Source of the DNA: Paracoccaceae bacterium
GTDB taxonomy: Bacteria > Pseudomonadota > Alphaproteobacteria > Rhodobacterales > Rhodobacteraceae
DNA length: 34,806 nucleotides
Reading direction: 5' to 3'
Assembly (NCBI GenBank): GCA_006226775.1
Contig: SBGD01000023.1
Coordinates: 1 to 34,806, forward strand
Positions 9,201-18,000 of this stretch are shown here, piece after piece (within the stretch, counting starts at the first letter, position 1; every line of letters begins with the position of its first letter). The notes under the pieces were generated by a model that did no database searches, had not been told where the DNA came from, and worked only from the letters and a program-made list of their open reading frames with translations. A program made the translations under genes and the position numbers.

Positions 9201-10892
9201 CAGGTCGGCGCAGTGATCGACGGCCCCTCGGAAGGCTTCTTCCAGGCAGTAAAGCTCCCACCCCATCGCCGGGTAATGGTCGCCCAGCCCGGGGAAGAGG
9301 AAGGCGGCATCGCGGGGCGTGCCGGCCTCGGGCGCTTTGACACTGGCAAGCTGCGTTGCCGCTTCCTCCACCGATCCCGCGACAATGGCGGCGCGGCAGG
9401 CCAGCGCCCGGCGCCCGAGGCGCAGCGTATGGGACAGGTCCCCCAAGTCCGGCGGCCCGGCGCGCAAGTGATCGGCCAGCGCCGTCGCGGTCCGGGTCAG
9501 CGTCTCGGGCGAGGGCGCCGAGACCAGCAGCAGGTCGGCGGGATCCGCGCGTCCGCAGGGCTGCGAAGGCGGCGCTTCCTGCAACACCACATGGCAATTG
9601 GTGCCGCCGATGCCGAAGGAGCTGACCCCGGCGCGCATGACGCCGCGCGCCGGGTCATGCGGCTCGAGTGTTCTGGGCACCCGGAACGGCGTGCGCTCCA
9701 GCCCGAGCCGCGGGTTGGGCGCGGTGAAATGCACCGAGGGCGGCACGGCCCGGTGCCGCAGCGCCAGCACCGCCTTGAGCAACCCGGCAATCCCCGCCGC
9801 CGCGTCGACGTGGCCGATGTTGCTTTTGACCGAACCCAAGGCGCAGGCCCCCGGCGCGCCTCCGGCAAAGACCTCGGCCAATGCCGCCACTTCCACCGGA
9901 TCGCCGATCGCGGTGCCCGCGGCATGGGCCTCGATCATCGCGATGGTCTCGGGCGGGGTGCCGGCCAGGTCCTGCGCCTCGGCGATGACCCGCGCCTGGG
10001 GCGAGACGCTGGGCGCGGTGAACCCCACCTTGTCGGCACCGTCGTTGTTGATCGCCGAGCCGCAGATCACCGCATGCACCGTGTCGCCCGCCGCCCGCGC
10101 ATCGGCCAGCCGCTTGAGCACGACCACGCCCGCGCCATCGCTCGACACCGTGCCCGCGGCCGCCACATCGAAAGGCCGGCAGGCGCCATCGGGCGACAGG
10201 ATGCTGTCGGGCGCATGTTGGTAGCCACTGACCAGCGGCAGGTGGATCGACACGCCCCCGGCCAGCGCCATGTCACTTTCATGCGCGATCAGGCTCTGGC
10301 AGGCCACATGCACCGCCACCAGCGAGGTGGAGCAGGCGGTGCCGAGGCTGACGCTCGGCCCGGTGAGGTTGAGCAGGTAGGAGGTGCGGGTGGCCAGAAA
10401 CGTCGGATCATTGCCCACCGCCGCCTGGAAGGTGCCCGCGTCCTTGACCAGCGCCCGGTTGGGCCAGAGGTTCTCCAGCAGGTACATGCTGAGGATCGAG
10501 CCGCCGAAGACCCCGACCGGGCCTTGCGGCGGCGTGCCGCCATGGCCCGCGTGTTCCAGCGCCGCAAAGGCGCAATCGACGAAGACCCGTTGCTGCGGGT
10601 CCATCAGCGCGGCCTCGGTGGGGCTGAGGCCGAAGACATCGGCGTCGAAGCTGTCGGCCTCGGGCAGCAGGCCCTTGGCGGGCACGTAGCCGGGGCAATC
10701 GATGCGGGCTTCGGGGATGCCCGCGGCGCGCAACTCGTCGCGGGTGAAGCGGGTGATGGCGTCGCGGCCCTCGGCGAGCACGTCCCAGAAGGCGTCGATG
10801 TCCGGCGCGCCGGGCAGGCGGCAGGCCATGCCGATCACCGCAATCGCGGCCTCGTCGAACTCGTCCTGCGGCGGGGGGAAGGCGGTGGTCAT
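6300..10892 (-). CDS. type I PKS module, KS-AT-KR-ACP
   Basis: This 1530-residue module performs one two-carbon extension between two NRPS modules. KS (about 15-430): GTACSTSLVA with the active Cys near 186, EAHAAGTAIGD near 319 (family norm EAHGTGT) and NIGHVDAAAG near 359. AT (about 525-830): VGYSIGEF near 654, with Tyr where GHSxGE has His, and SFAFHSAMM near 750, where malonyl-type ATs usually have HAFH. KR (about 1140-1330): nucleotide site ITGGLGSVGMAMA near 1167, and FSSLASILGG followed by YAAAN near 1314, so it looks active. ACP: DDFFELGGHSLL near 1456. No DH, ER or methyltransferase is evident, so the product is a beta-hydroxy unit. Its ATG overlaps the upstream NRPS stop (ATGA). The unusual AT motifs and the neighbouring aminomalonyl-type cassette suggest a non-malonyl extender (inference). 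Confidence 0.94.
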   Translation of the reverse strand: MTTAFPPPQDEFDEAAIAVIGMACRLPGAPDIDAFWDVLAEGRDAITRFTRDELRAAGIPEARIDCPGYVPAKGLLPEADSFDADVFGLSPTEAALMDPQQRVFVDCAFAALEHAGHGGTPPQGPVGVFGGSILSMYLLENLWPNRALVKDAGTFQAAVGNDPTFLATRTSYLLNLTGPSVSLGTACSTSLVAVHVACQSLIAHESDMALAGGVSIHLPLVSGYQHAPDSILSPDGACRPFDVAAAGTVSSDGAGVVVLKRLADARAAGDTVHAVICGSAINNDGADKVGFTAPSVSPQARVIAEAQDLAGTPPETIAMIEAHAAGTAIGDPVEVAALAEVFAGGAPGACALGSVKSNIGHVDAAAGIAGLLKAVLALRHRAVPPSVHFTAPNPRLGLERTPFRVPRTLEPHDPARGVMRAGVSSFGIGGTNCHVVLQEAPPSQPCGRADPADLLLVSAPSPETLTRTATALADHLRAGPPDLGDLSHTLRLGRRALACRAAIVAGSVEEAATQLASVKAPEAGTPRDAAFLFPGLGDHYPAMGWELYCLEEAFRGAVDHCADLLQTHLDGDIRDVLYPGKDWRNAAPGMIGAAQGAGKLDLKAMLKGAGTPAPSPMDRPSGGQPAIFVTEYALTQMLAEWGIRPRAMVGYSIGEFVAACVAGVISLADALQIVAARARLIETRIGRGAMLAVPLSASDLDLPERLSLGAISGERLSIVSGPEAQIDGYRAGLETRGTSAQRLPGSFAFHSAMMDGIVPDLAERLAQIPLSPPRIACVSCVTGDWLSAAEATDPGYWAHHLSRTVRFRDAVEHLVADPALALLELGPGQSLTAHAIAMRSAAGAEVPVIPLMKWAYSSETEWRALLAGIGRYWAAGGALDPERLLARDGRRRVPLPGTVLARERHWIDPPERVAAMQGRRPVEDWVLLPCWKPAPLAPARPAPGSRWLILDDGGPEAGALIAALQAAGCEVIRGIARRAYARHPDRIEIDPADPTHYTRLFEDLAAAGKTPDGIVHFWALEPPDAGTPRQRFDVAQQAGFHCLTRLIRAAMGQAGLEQLRLLAVTRGLAAMGQPPVPDLAPLLGLLKVAPQERPGLDCAVIDLAPGMGVHEAAEALLADLAAPLSAPLVALRTGQRWVEDYAPVRLPAPATSPIRDGGTYLITGGLGSVGMAMARHLAQSPGVRLALLGRTPLAESADDPRTASVADLRAAGARVLTLAADVADPEALAAAFDTAEAGLGPIHGVFHCAGAIGAETFCEIARTTEADAARQFHAKVHGTRALDRVLATRETEFCVLFSSLASILGGLGFASYAAANLFLDAFARSKAGQAGPRWLSINWDAWRTGEVKAAVAGFGGTVSEFYMLPEEAAAVCDRLLALPGVPQAVVSTGDLQARLTQWVTRATKPPTIARHKRKALKSAYAAPRGDTEAVLAEIWQDLFSLERIGIHDDFFELGGHSLLATQLNARIFSRLGAELSLAAVLAARTIADLAVKIDASRAAGAEDALIDGMLDDLADLDPEALERLLSEPET

Positions 10893-13800
10893 CGGGCGGT
10901 GGCCTTCTTGCGGCGCGCGGCCTGTCCGCCGCGGGCGGCAGAACGGGCGGCGGCGCGGTCGGTCGGGGCGGGGTCGGGCCGGGTGGCCTCATGCGCGACG
11001 AAGCGGCGCGCCTGTTCGGCGATGGTGGGGTATTTGAACAGATCGGTGATCTCGATCCGCTGGCCGGTCGCCGCGCCGATCCTCGTCTGCAACTCCATCA
11101 GAAGCAGCGAGGTGCCGCCCTGCTCGAAGAAATTGCGCCGGATGTCGGTGATGGCGCGGCCCAGGACCCCGGCCCAGATCGAGGCGATCAGGTCTTCGCC
11201 CGCGCCCTGCGGTGCGGCGTCCCCGACCGGCGTGCTCTGGGGTTTGCGCAGGTCCAGCAATGCCGCGCGGTCGACCTTGCCGGCGGAAGAGAGCGGCAGG
11301 TGGTCGATGCGGACAATCTCGGCGGGCACCATGTAGTCGGGCAGGTGCTGGCGCGCGGCCTGCAAGAGCGCTTCGGGGTCCAGCGTGGCAGGTGCGATGC
11401 GCCGGGGCGTGCCATCGGGGGCATGGAAAGCGGCGCTGAACGGCTCCTGCCGGAAGGACGTGGCGTGATGCGGGCTGACATGGGCGAAATCAACCGCGCC
11501 GATCCGCGCGGTGACGCGGTAATCGGTGTGCAGCCCGTCGTCGCAGAGCGTGGCGGCGCAATGGGCGTCGATCCGGTCGCCGGGGGTGACGTCGATACTG
11601 GTGGCACCAAGCGGGAAGAACACCGGCAGCCAGCAATGCTCATGCTTGAGGATATCCAGCACCGGCCCCGCGCCGCAGTCGAGCGTCAGCCAGACCAGGA
11701 AGCCGTCGACGCGACCCGTGCGGGTGATCTCGAAGCGGGCATCGCGCGCGAAGGCGGGGTCGACCGGCTGGCGATAGTCGAAATCCTCGAAGGGCGCGGG
11801 CGCGGCCAGCAGCGCGCCGTAACCCAGCCCGCGGGCGCAGAGCCGCAGGTCGAAGGGATGGCCGAAATCGGCGAATATCTTCTCGACGTAGGAGGCCTGC
11901 AGGTCGCCGAAGCCCCGCCTGTCGCGCAGCGCCGTGGGCAGTTCCACCGGGGCGATCAGCGTCCGGCTGCGCTCGGGGATCCAGCGGGCATCCGGGGTCA
12001 GCAACCGGCGCACCGCGTTCAGGATCGTCGCCGCGCCTTCGCTGTTGCCGATGGCGCCGACGATCTCGGACACGCAGACCTCGGCCCGTTCCGGCAACGC
12101 CACCTGTGTCGCATCGGCGTGGATCACCGCGATCCGGTCCTCCAGCCCCAGCGCGCGGACCTTGGCCCGGGCCTTCAGGAAAGTATCCTCCAGAAGCTCC
12201 ACCGCGTAGACCTTTCTCGCCCCCGCCTCGATGCAGAACCGCGCGAGAAGCGCCTCGGGCCCGGTGCCGACCTCCAGCACCACCTTGCCCGGCACCGCGG
12301 CCTCGATCGCGGCGCGGTAGGAGCCATTGCGGCGCTCGTCGCTGGTCATGGCGTGATAGGCGATGTCGTCGTAGACGAGGAATTCCGAGATCGAGGGCCA
12401 CCATTCCAGCGGGTGCGCGGGGCTCTCCGGCGCCACGAAGGCGACCAGCCGGTCGTCGATGGGCAGCACCGCGACCTCGCCGACGCCGGGTCGGGCGCGC
12501 AGCAGGGCCTCGACCTCGCCGGGTTCGACCCGGAAGCCGCGGATCTTGACCTGCTGGTCGGCGCGCCCGAGATAGTCGATTTCGCCAGTCGGCAGGACAC
12601 GCGCCAGATCGCCGCTGCGATAGAGCCTTTCGCCATCACGGGTGACAAAGGCCTGCGCCGTCAGATCGGGCCGCTGCCAGTAGCCCCGCGCCAGTTGCGG
12701 CCCGCCGATCCAGATCTCGCCGGGGGCGCCGATGGGGCAGGGGCGCATACGTGCGTCGAGGATCAGGACGCGCACCGCGCCGATGGGCCGACCGATGGCG
12801 GGCTTGCGGCCGTCGCCCGGCATCTCGCCACAGGTGGCGCAGACCGTGGCCTCGGTCGGGCCATAGGCGTTGAGAAACAGCCGCCCCTCGCGCCATTGCC
12901 GCACGAGGTCGGGCGGGCAAGGCTCGCCCGCCGTCACCAGCGTTCTGAGGTCCGGCAGATCGGTCGCGGGCAACCGCGCCAGCACCGAGGGCGGCAGCGT
13001 CACCGTGTCGATTCGCCAGCGCGCCAGCAGGGCGAGGAACTCGCGCGACGGCAGCAGCACCTGCCGCGGCGCCATGAAAAGGCAGGCGCCGGACAAGAGC
13101 GCGGTGAAGATCTCCGACACCGAGGCATCGAAGCTGAAGGAGGCGAATTGAAGCACGCGCGAGGTGGCGTCGATGCGGAAGGCCTCCAGTTGCGCCTCGA
13201 CCAGGTGGCGCAGGGCGCGGTGTTCGATCACCACGCCCTTGCGTCGCCCGGTCGAGCCGGAGGTGTAGATCAGGTAGGCCATGTCCTGCGGCATGAGGCC
13301 GGGGGCGGGGTTCCCGGCGGCCATGTCGGCGCTGTCCGCGCCGTCCTCGGCCACGCGCCAGAGGGGCACCCCCAGCGGGGCCAGCCGATCCGCCAGCGCG
13401 GCCTGCGTCAGCACAAGCGCCGCGCTGCAATCCGCCACCAGATCGCCGATCAGCGCGTCCGGCAACGCGGGGTCGAGCGGGACGTAGGCCGCCCCGGCCT
13501 TGAGCACCGCCAGCACGCTGACCAGCCGGCCCAGCCCGGCCTCGGCACAGATCGCCACCCGGTCCTGTGGTTGCACGCCCAGATCCCGCAACCGCGCCGC
13601 CAGTTGATTGGCGCGGGTGTTCAGGGCGGCATAGCTCAGGCTCTGGTCGCCTTCGGGTGCGAGAAAGATCGCGGCGGTGGCGTCGGGGGTGCGGGCGGCT
13701 TGCGCCTCGAAAAGCTGCGGAACCGGCAGGTCCGGCAATCGGCAGCGCTTTGGCAGGGGCGCCGGGGCGCGCGACCAGCTGTCGAGCCTTGCATGGTCGT

Positions 13801-15091
13801 CCGCCGGGATCGGGTCGACCGCCGCCAGAGGCGCATCGCCGAGGTCGGCCATCGACAGCAAGGTCTGTTCCAGATGCGCCAGGATCCGCAGCGCCATCAC
13901 CCGGTCGAAGCGCGCGGTGTCGTGGCCGATGCCGATCACGCTCACGTCGCGCACGGCGAACAGCAGGGTCAGCGGCACATTGGCGCGTTCGACGAAGTCC
14001 GAGGCGCCGAGGGTGACGCCGCCGCCGCAAAGCGCATTGTTCTGAAAGGCGAAATCCTCGAAGACCAGCAAGCTGTCGAACAGCGGCGCACCGGCGGGCA
14101 TGTCGCTCAGCGCCTGGATCTCGGCCAGCGGCATGTGCTCGGCCTGGCGCGCCGCGATGGCATCCGCCTGCAAGCCGCGCAGCCAGGGATGCAGCGTGGT
14201 CTCTCCGATCCGCGCGCGCAGCGGCAGGGTGTTGATGAAGAGCCCCACCATCCGCTCGATCCCGGCGATCTCGGGCGGGCGGCCGGCGACGGCGGTGCCG
14301 AAAAGCACATCGTCCGAGCCGGAGAGCCGCGAAAGCAGCAGCGCCCAGCCGCCCTGCACGAAGGTGTTGAGCGTCACCCCGGCGGCGCGGGCGGCGGCGC
14401 GCAGGCGGGCGAGGGTGTCGTCGGACAAGGGCTGGAACGCGAGGCCATAGTCGCGCGCTGCCGCCTGCGCGGGCCCGAGATCGAGCGGTGTTGCCGCGGC
14501 AAACCCCTCCAGATGCGCGCGCCAGAATTCGGCGGCGGGGCCGGTGTCCTGCGCCTTCTGCCAGGCGATGAACGCCTTGAAGGGGCGCACCGGTGGCAGG
14601 GCGGGCCGGATGCCGCGGGTCAGCGCATCGTAGCTGGCCAGCACCTCCTCCAAGAGCAGCGGCCCGGACCAGGCGTCGAGGATGGCATGGTGCCAGGTCC
14701 AGATCAGGTGATGATGCGCGGGGTCGGCCCCCTCGACCAGCACCAGCCGCATCAAAGGCGCACGCGCGAGGTCGAAGCCGCGGGCGCGTTCCTCGGCGCG
14801 CAGGGTGTCGACATCGCCCGTCGCCCGCCGGAAGGGCAGCGCGGCGTGGGGCGCCACGACCTGCAAGGGCTCGGGCAGGCCGGTCCAGGCGAAGGCGGTG
14901 CGCAGCGGCGCATGGCGGGCCTGCGCCAGCGCCCAGGCCTCGCGGAAGAGATCGGCCTTCAGCGGGCCGTGCAGGGCGCAGGAAAATTGCTGGACATAGA
15001 CATCCGAGCCGGGCGCGGAGAGGGTGTGAAACAGCATCCCCTGCTGCATCGGCGACAGCGGATAGGCATCGAGTGCATCGGGCGCGGTCAT
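10889..15091 (-). CDS. NRPS module C-A(methyltransferase)-T
   Basis: The 1400-residue protein starts MTAPDALDAYPLSPMQQG. The reading frame stays open far upstream, but GAGGAG lies 8 bases before this ATG and the standard C-domain beginning follows, so the long extension is spurious. C domain: HHAILDAWS near 134. A domain: LIYTSGSTGRRKG near 610, with the code read as D-A-S-T-V-A-A-V-C-K, which I recall as a published tyrosine or beta-hydroxytyrosine code. Between A8 and A10 lies a class I SAM methyltransferase (about 890-1230) with VLEVGTGPEALLARF near 940, YAVE, and a double-Glu loop VSEIVGAIGNSEG, which resembles the arginine methyltransferase (PRMT5) family more than usual NRPS N-MT domains. 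The A domain then resumes (LPLSSAGKVDR) and ends in a carrier protein, FFEQGGTSLLL (Ser near 1325). The C-terminal tail is Ala/Arg/Lys-rich and may be a docking segment. Confidence 0.92.
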   Translation of the reverse strand: MTAPDALDAYPLSPMQQGMLFHTLSAPGSDVYVQQFSCALHGPLKADLFREAWALAQARHAPLRTAFAWTGLPEPLQVVAPHAALPFRRATGDVDTLRAEERARGFDLARAPLMRLVLVEGADPAHHHLIWTWHHAILDAWSGPLLLEEVLASYDALTRGIRPALPPVRPFKAFIAWQKAQDTGPAAEFWRAHLEGFAAATPLDLGPAQAAARDYGLAFQPLSDDTLARLRAAARAAGVTLNTFVQGGWALLLSRLSGSDDVLFGTAVAGRPPEIAGIERMVGLFINTLPLRARIGETTLHPWLRGLQADAIAARQAEHMPLAEIQALSDMPAGAPLFDSLLVFEDFAFQNNALCGGGVTLGASDFVERANVPLTLLFAVRDVSVIGIGHDTARFDRVMALRILAHLEQTLLSMADLGDAPLAAVDPIPADDHARLDSWSRAPAPLPKRCRLPDLPVPQLFEAQAARTPDATAAIFLAPEGDQSLSYAALNTRANQLAARLRDLGVQPQDRVAICAEAGLGRLVSVLAVLKAGAAYVPLDPALPDALIGDLVADCSAALVLTQAALADRLAPLGVPLWRVAEDGADSADMAAGNPAPGLMPQDMAYLIYTSGSTGRRKGVVIEHRALRHLVEAQLEAFRIDATSRVLQFASFSFDASVSEIFTALLSGACLFMAPRQVLLPSREFLALLARWRIDTVTLPPSVLARLPATDLPDLRTLVTAGEPCPPDLVRQWREGRLFLNAYGPTEATVCATCGEMPGDGRKPAIGRPIGAVRVLILDARMRPCPIGAPGEIWIGGPQLARGYWQRPDLTAQAFVTRDGERLYRSGDLARVLPTGEIDYLGRADQQVKIRGFRVEPGEVEALLRARPGVGEVAVLPIDDRLVAFVAPESPAHPLEWWPSISEFLVYDDIAYHAMTSDERRNGSYRAAIEAAVPGKVVLEVGTGPEALLARFCIEAGARKVYAVELLEDTFLKARAKVRALGLEDRIAVIHADATQVALPERAEVCVSEIVGAIGNSEGAATILNAVRRLLTPDARWIPERSRTLIAPVELPTALRDRRGFGDLQASYVEKIFADFGHPFDLRLCARGLGYGALLAAPAPFEDFDYRQPVDPAFARDARFEITRTGRVDGFLVWLTLDCGAGPVLDILKHEHCWLPVFFPLGATSIDVTPGDRIDAHCAATLCDDGLHTDYRVTARIGAVDFAHVSPHHATSFRQEPFSAAFHAPDGTPRRIAPATLDPEALLQAARQHLPDYMVPAEIVRIDHLPLSSAGKVDRAALLDLRKPQSTPVGDAAPQGAGEDLIASIWAGVLGRAITDIRRNFFEQGGTSLLLMELQTRIGAATGQRIEITDLFKYPTIAEQARRFVAHEATRPDPAPTDRAAARSAARGGQAARRKKATAR

Positions 15092-15096
15092 CGGGC

Positions 15097-18000
15097 TCAC
15101 TCCTCGTCGAAGCGGACCAGGCCCGCCGCCAGAGCCATCAATTCGGGGCTGACCATCGCCATGTCCTTGGCCACGGATTTCGCGGTTGCCTTCAGCACCG
15201 CCTTGTCGTCGCGGGTCGCCAGTCGCAGGTCGACCTTTTGCGCCAGTGCGGCCACCGTGCGGGCGACGAAGATGTCCAGCGCCTCGACCGGCAGGCCCAT
15301 TTCCTGGCAACGCGCGGCGACCTGGATCGAGCGGATCGAATCGCCTCCCGAGTGGAAGAAATCCTCCGTTACGCCCAGGGCCTCGCGTTTGAGCAGCGCC
15401 TTCCAGACCTTGGCGATCGCCGCTTCGGTCCCGGTCCGGGGCGGCACGGCATCGGCCTGCGCGGGCTCCGGCCAGTCGGGGGCGGGCAGGGCGGCGAGGT
15501 CGAGCTTGCCATTGGGCGTCAGCGGCAGCGCGTCGAGCCGGACGAAGTGATCGGGGATCATCACATGCGGCAGACGCTCGGCCAGATGGGCGCGGATGCC
15601 GCCCGGATCGGTGCCGGGTGGCGCCACGATATGGCCGACCAGCCTTTGTTCGCCCGCCGGGTGGGCATAGGGCCGCACCACCGCGCCGCGGATCGCCGGA
15701 TGGGTGTTGAGCGCGGTTTCCACCTCGGCCGGGTCGATGCGCACGCCGTGCAGCTTGACCATGTTGTCGATCCGACCGAGGAAATCGATCAGCCCGTCGG
15801 CGCGCCTTCGTGCCAGATCGCCGGTGCGGTAGAGCCGCGCGCCGGGGCGCGGATCGAAGGGATCGGGCAGGAAGGCCTTGGCCGTGCGCTCGGGCAGCCC
15901 GCGATAGCCGCGCCCGACGCCGATGCCGCCGATGTAGAGCTCGCCCACCACGCCCGCGGGCACCGGGGCGAGGTTGCGGTCGAGCACGTAGGCCGCCATG
16001 TTGCGGATCGGGCGACCGACGGTGATGATCGGCAAGGCGCCATCGGCGCGGCGCAGGGCGTCGAGCCGGTAATGGCACTGGTCGTCGGAGCACTCGGTCG
16101 AGCCATAGGTGTTGAGGATCGGGATCCGCGGATAGAGCGCCAGCCAGCGGCGGCAGAGATCGGTGGGCAGCGCCTCGCCGGTGGGCACCAGCCAGCGCAA
16201 GCGGCCGAGGTCGGGCGGATTGGCAGGGTCCGCCTCCGCTTCTTCCAGCAAAGCGCGCATCATCGAGGGCACCACCTGCAATACCGTGACCCCGTGCGCC
16301 ACGCAGGCAGCGATCAGCTTGGCGGGATCCTCGGCCAGGGCATCGGGAATGATCCGCACCGCGCCGCCACAGGCCAGGGGCGCGAGGTTTTGCCAGACCA
16401 CCACGTCGAAACTCTGCGGCGCGTTCTGGGCCAGCATGTCGGCGGCGGTAAAGCCGAGGTCCTCCAGCTTGCCCAGCGTGTGGTTCACCATGCCGAGGTG
16501 TTCGACCATCACGCCCTTGGGTTTGCCGGTCGAGCCGGAGGTATACATCATGTAGGCCAGATCGGTCCCCGCCACCGTGTCGAGCAGCGGATGGTGGCTG
16601 TCGTCGCGCGACAGCGCCTCGAAGGCAGCGACCTGGGGCGCATCGCCGGGCCACTCGGCGAGCCTTTCGGCCATCCCATCGGCCAGCGCGGCAGAGGTCA
16701 GCACGATCCGCGCTTGGCTGTCGTCCAGCACCTGGCGCATCCGCAGGGCGGGCGCCTCGGGTGCGAGCGGCAGGAAGGCGCCCCCGGCGCGCATCACCGC
16801 CAGCAGGGCAACGGCAAGGTCGCACCCGCGCGGCATTGCCACGGCAACCATGACCTCCGGCCCCACGCCGCGGGCGGCCAGCGCCCGGGCCAGCGGGTCG
16901 ACCCGGGCCAGCACCTGCGCGTAGCTCAAGGTCATGTCGCCTTCGGACAGGGCGGGCGCCTCGGGCGTCTCGGCGGCGCGGGCGGCGAAGAGGGCGTAGA
17001 CCGAGGTCTCGCCGGGCGGCGGCACCTCCGGCCCCTTCCCCTCGGCGATCACCCGCGCGGCGGCGGCGTTGTTCAGAAGCGCAAGGTCGCCGATCGGGCG
17101 GTCGGGCGTGGCCACCATCTGGCGCAGGAGCGTCTCGTAAGCCTCTGCCATGCCGCGGATGGTGGCGAGTTCGAACAGGTCGGCGGCGTATTTCCAGGCC
17201 AGTTGCAGGGCACCATGGGTGTCGCGCTTGGCCTCGACGTTGAGGTCGAACTGGCCGTCCTGCTGCGCCAGTTGCATGGGCTCGAGCGTCAGGTCGGCAA
17301 AGGGCACCGGGGGCTCGTCCTGGCCGGGCAGGAGGGCGGCCTGCAACTCCGGGTAGCGCTGGAATTTCTGCAAGACGAAGGTGGTCTGGAAGATCGGCGG
17401 GCGCGAGATGTCGCGCGCGGGCTGCACCGCGTCGACGATCAGCGAGAAGGGACACTCCTGGTGCTGAATTGCGCCGATCACCGCGGCGCGGGTGGCGGTG
17501 AGGTGGTCGCGGAAGCTGTGAGCAGGATCGAGGTCCGCCACCAGCGGCAGCATGTTGACGAAATCGCCGATCACATGGGTCAGCCCGGCCTGGCCGCGCC
17601 CGGAAAACGGCGTGCCGGTGACGATCCTGTTCTGCCCGGTATAGCGGTGCAGCAGCACCTGGTAGGCGGTGAGCAGCGCCATGAAAAGCGTCGCCTCCGC
17701 GCCGCGTGCCAGTTCTGCCACCTCGGTGACAAGCGCGGCATCGATGGACTGGAATTCGGTCGCGCCGCGGAAGGTCTGGGCCGGGGGGCGGGGATGATCG
17801 CGCGGCAGGTCGAGCAGCGGCAATTCGCCGGACAGACGCTCCTGCCAATAGGCCAGCGCCGGGGCGAAACCGCCGGCTGCGCCCTTGCTGCGCTCATCGC
17901 GGAGGTAGTGCTCATAGGTCAGGTCGAGGGGCGGCAGCGCGGCTTCGGGATCGGCGTAAAGCGCGCGCAATTCGTCCATCAGCACCACCAGCGACCACAG

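Noticed and set aside
10889-17848. A single 2319-codon open frame on the minus strand
   Set aside because: Beyond 15091 it runs through the C-A-T gene in a different frame and gives an Arg/Ala/Gly-rich sequence with no domains. The true C domain starts at the ATG at 15091, with GAGGAG upstream.
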